From contig JBDRBI010000131.1 of assembly GCA_043822885.1 (NCBI GenBank), positions 1 through 46,529 on the forward strand: a stretch of 46,529 nt of DNA. The letters run 5' to 3'. A model generated the notes under the pieces. The model worked only from the letters and a program-made list of their open reading frames with translations. It had not been told where the DNA came from and ran no database searches. The stretch is from Aadella sp043822885. Lineage in GTDB: Bacteria > Omnitrophota > Gorgyraeia > Tantalellales > Tantalellaceae. A program made the translations under genes and the position numbers. Of this stretch, positions 46,007 to 46,529 are shown piece after piece. Position 1 is the first letter of the stretch; every line of letters starts with the position of its first letter.

Positions 46007-46529
46007 TCAATTACGGCTTTCTAAAACAACAAGATTATCTCTATGTATCACTTCGTCATAATCTTTATATCCAAGTTCCTTCTCTATTTCATCGGAGCTT
46101 TTGTTCTTTATTTTGTTTATTTCCTGAGATGAATAATTTGAAAGTCCGCGGGCGATAACGCTTCCTTTCAGAGAGACTATTTCTACTACCGACCCTTCCG
46201 CGAACACACCCTCGACTTTTTTTATCCCGCTCGGCAAAAGACTCTTGTTCCTGTCAACAACGGCCGTCTCGGCGCCTTTATCTATAATGATCTTGCCCTT
46301 TGCTTTCAAGCTAAAAGCTATCCATCTTTTTCTTGCCTTGAGAGTTCTTTTTTTCGCTTTGAAACGTGTCCCGACATTTTTTCCTTCTATTATATCCTTA
46401 AGCGCATTTTTCTTTTTACCTGCCGCTATTACGCATTCTATTCCCGCATGTGCGGCGTTCTTGATCGCGTCCAGTTTGGTCAGCATCCCCCCCGTGCTTT
46501 CATCGCATCCTTTTCCTTTGCAAAGGGCC
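46007..46529 (-). CDS. proB: Glutamate 5-kinase, C-terminal part (cut by the window edge)
   Basis: Phosphorylates glutamate in the first proline step. The visible 173 codons run from the kinase domain end (STGGMLTKLDAIKNAAHAG, residues that close the amino-acid kinase fold) through a C-terminal PUA domain (KGKIIIDKGAETAVVDRN, LPSGIKKVEGVFAEGSVVEI, RGLSNYSSQEI). The frame is open to the right edge, so the gene starts beyond the window. It is directly upstream of proA, as usual. PUA-containing proB is the E. coli-like type. Confidence 0.94.
   Translation of the reverse strand, partial: ALCKGKGCDESTGGMLTKLDAIKNAAHAGIECVIAAGKKKNALKDIIEGKNVGTRFKAKKRTLKARKRWIAFSLKAKGKIIIDKGAETAVVDRNKSLLPSGIKKVEGVFAEGSVVEIVSLKGSVIARGLSNYSSQEINKIKNKSSDEIEKELGYKDYDEVIHRDNLVVLESRN

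Overview
The window is 46.5 kb of compact bacterial chromosome. All 47 protein genes I can support lie on the minus strand; the only plus-strand gene is one tRNA. The gene set is housekeeping plus the methyl branch of the Wood-Ljungdahl pathway (fhs, fchA, folD, metF), an HrcA/CIRCE-controlled groES, Gram-negative-type envelope genes (SurA/PpiC proteins, HflKC, an ApbE lipoprotein) and a bactofilin fused to an excisionase-type helix-turn-helix. This mix, with repeat-filled intergenic gaps, suggests an uncultured anaerobic lineage near the PVC group. Candidatus Omnitrophota is my best guess, at moderate confidence; no 16S gene is present to confirm it.

Layout from left to right, remembering that transcription runs right to left. 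At 1-5.4 kb are groES (cut by the edge), birA-coaX, a 59-residue unknown protein followed by an M50 protease, and hflK-hflC. At 5.4-6.5 kb is a repeat-rich gap holding a plus-strand CAU-anticodon tRNA with a consensus promoter and terminator. At 6.5-17.9 kb is a long unidirectional block: rpsP-trmD-rplS-rnhB runs into fhs-fchA-folD-metF, then panB, a BioD/DRTGG ATPase, apbE and mnmA, then a TauE/SafE permease. At 18-26 kb are coaE-rho-rpmE-prfA-prmC-murA and polA. At 26-34.5 kb are gatCAB, ctpA, a divergent polysaccharide deacetylase, tsaD, mgtC, and the two-gene bactofilin-HTH plus membrane-anchored HTH unit. At 35-40.7 kb is mfd (short form), then a PpiC lipoprotein-surA-pdxA-rsmA. At 41-46.5 kb are proB (cut)-proA-nadD and a DUF5679 protein-rsfS-argS unit.

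Two themes stand out. First, several enzymes are reduced or altered at recognisable places. FolD carries Gln at the cyclohydrolase lysine while a separate cyclohydrolase (FchA) is encoded beside it. Mfd lacks most of its N-terminal UvrB-like region and its C-terminal D7 domain. PolA has lost proofreading acidic residues, PrmC lacks its N-terminal domain, and rimM is absent from the rpsP-trmD junction.

Second, the gaps are filled by repeats of at least two unusual kinds. One is a 190-270 bp near-palindrome present in four copies plus an internally deleted remnant. Its stems differ between copies but stay paired, around an invariant internal loop. The other is a modular array of short words and their reverse complements, built around a conserved GATTGACCGATG-like core. 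These arrays start at or inside the stop codons of many genes, are nested inside one copy of the first element, and form the in-frame C-terminal tail of TrmD. I regard the covarying hairpin family and the bactofilin/HTH pair as the most likely undescribed systems here.
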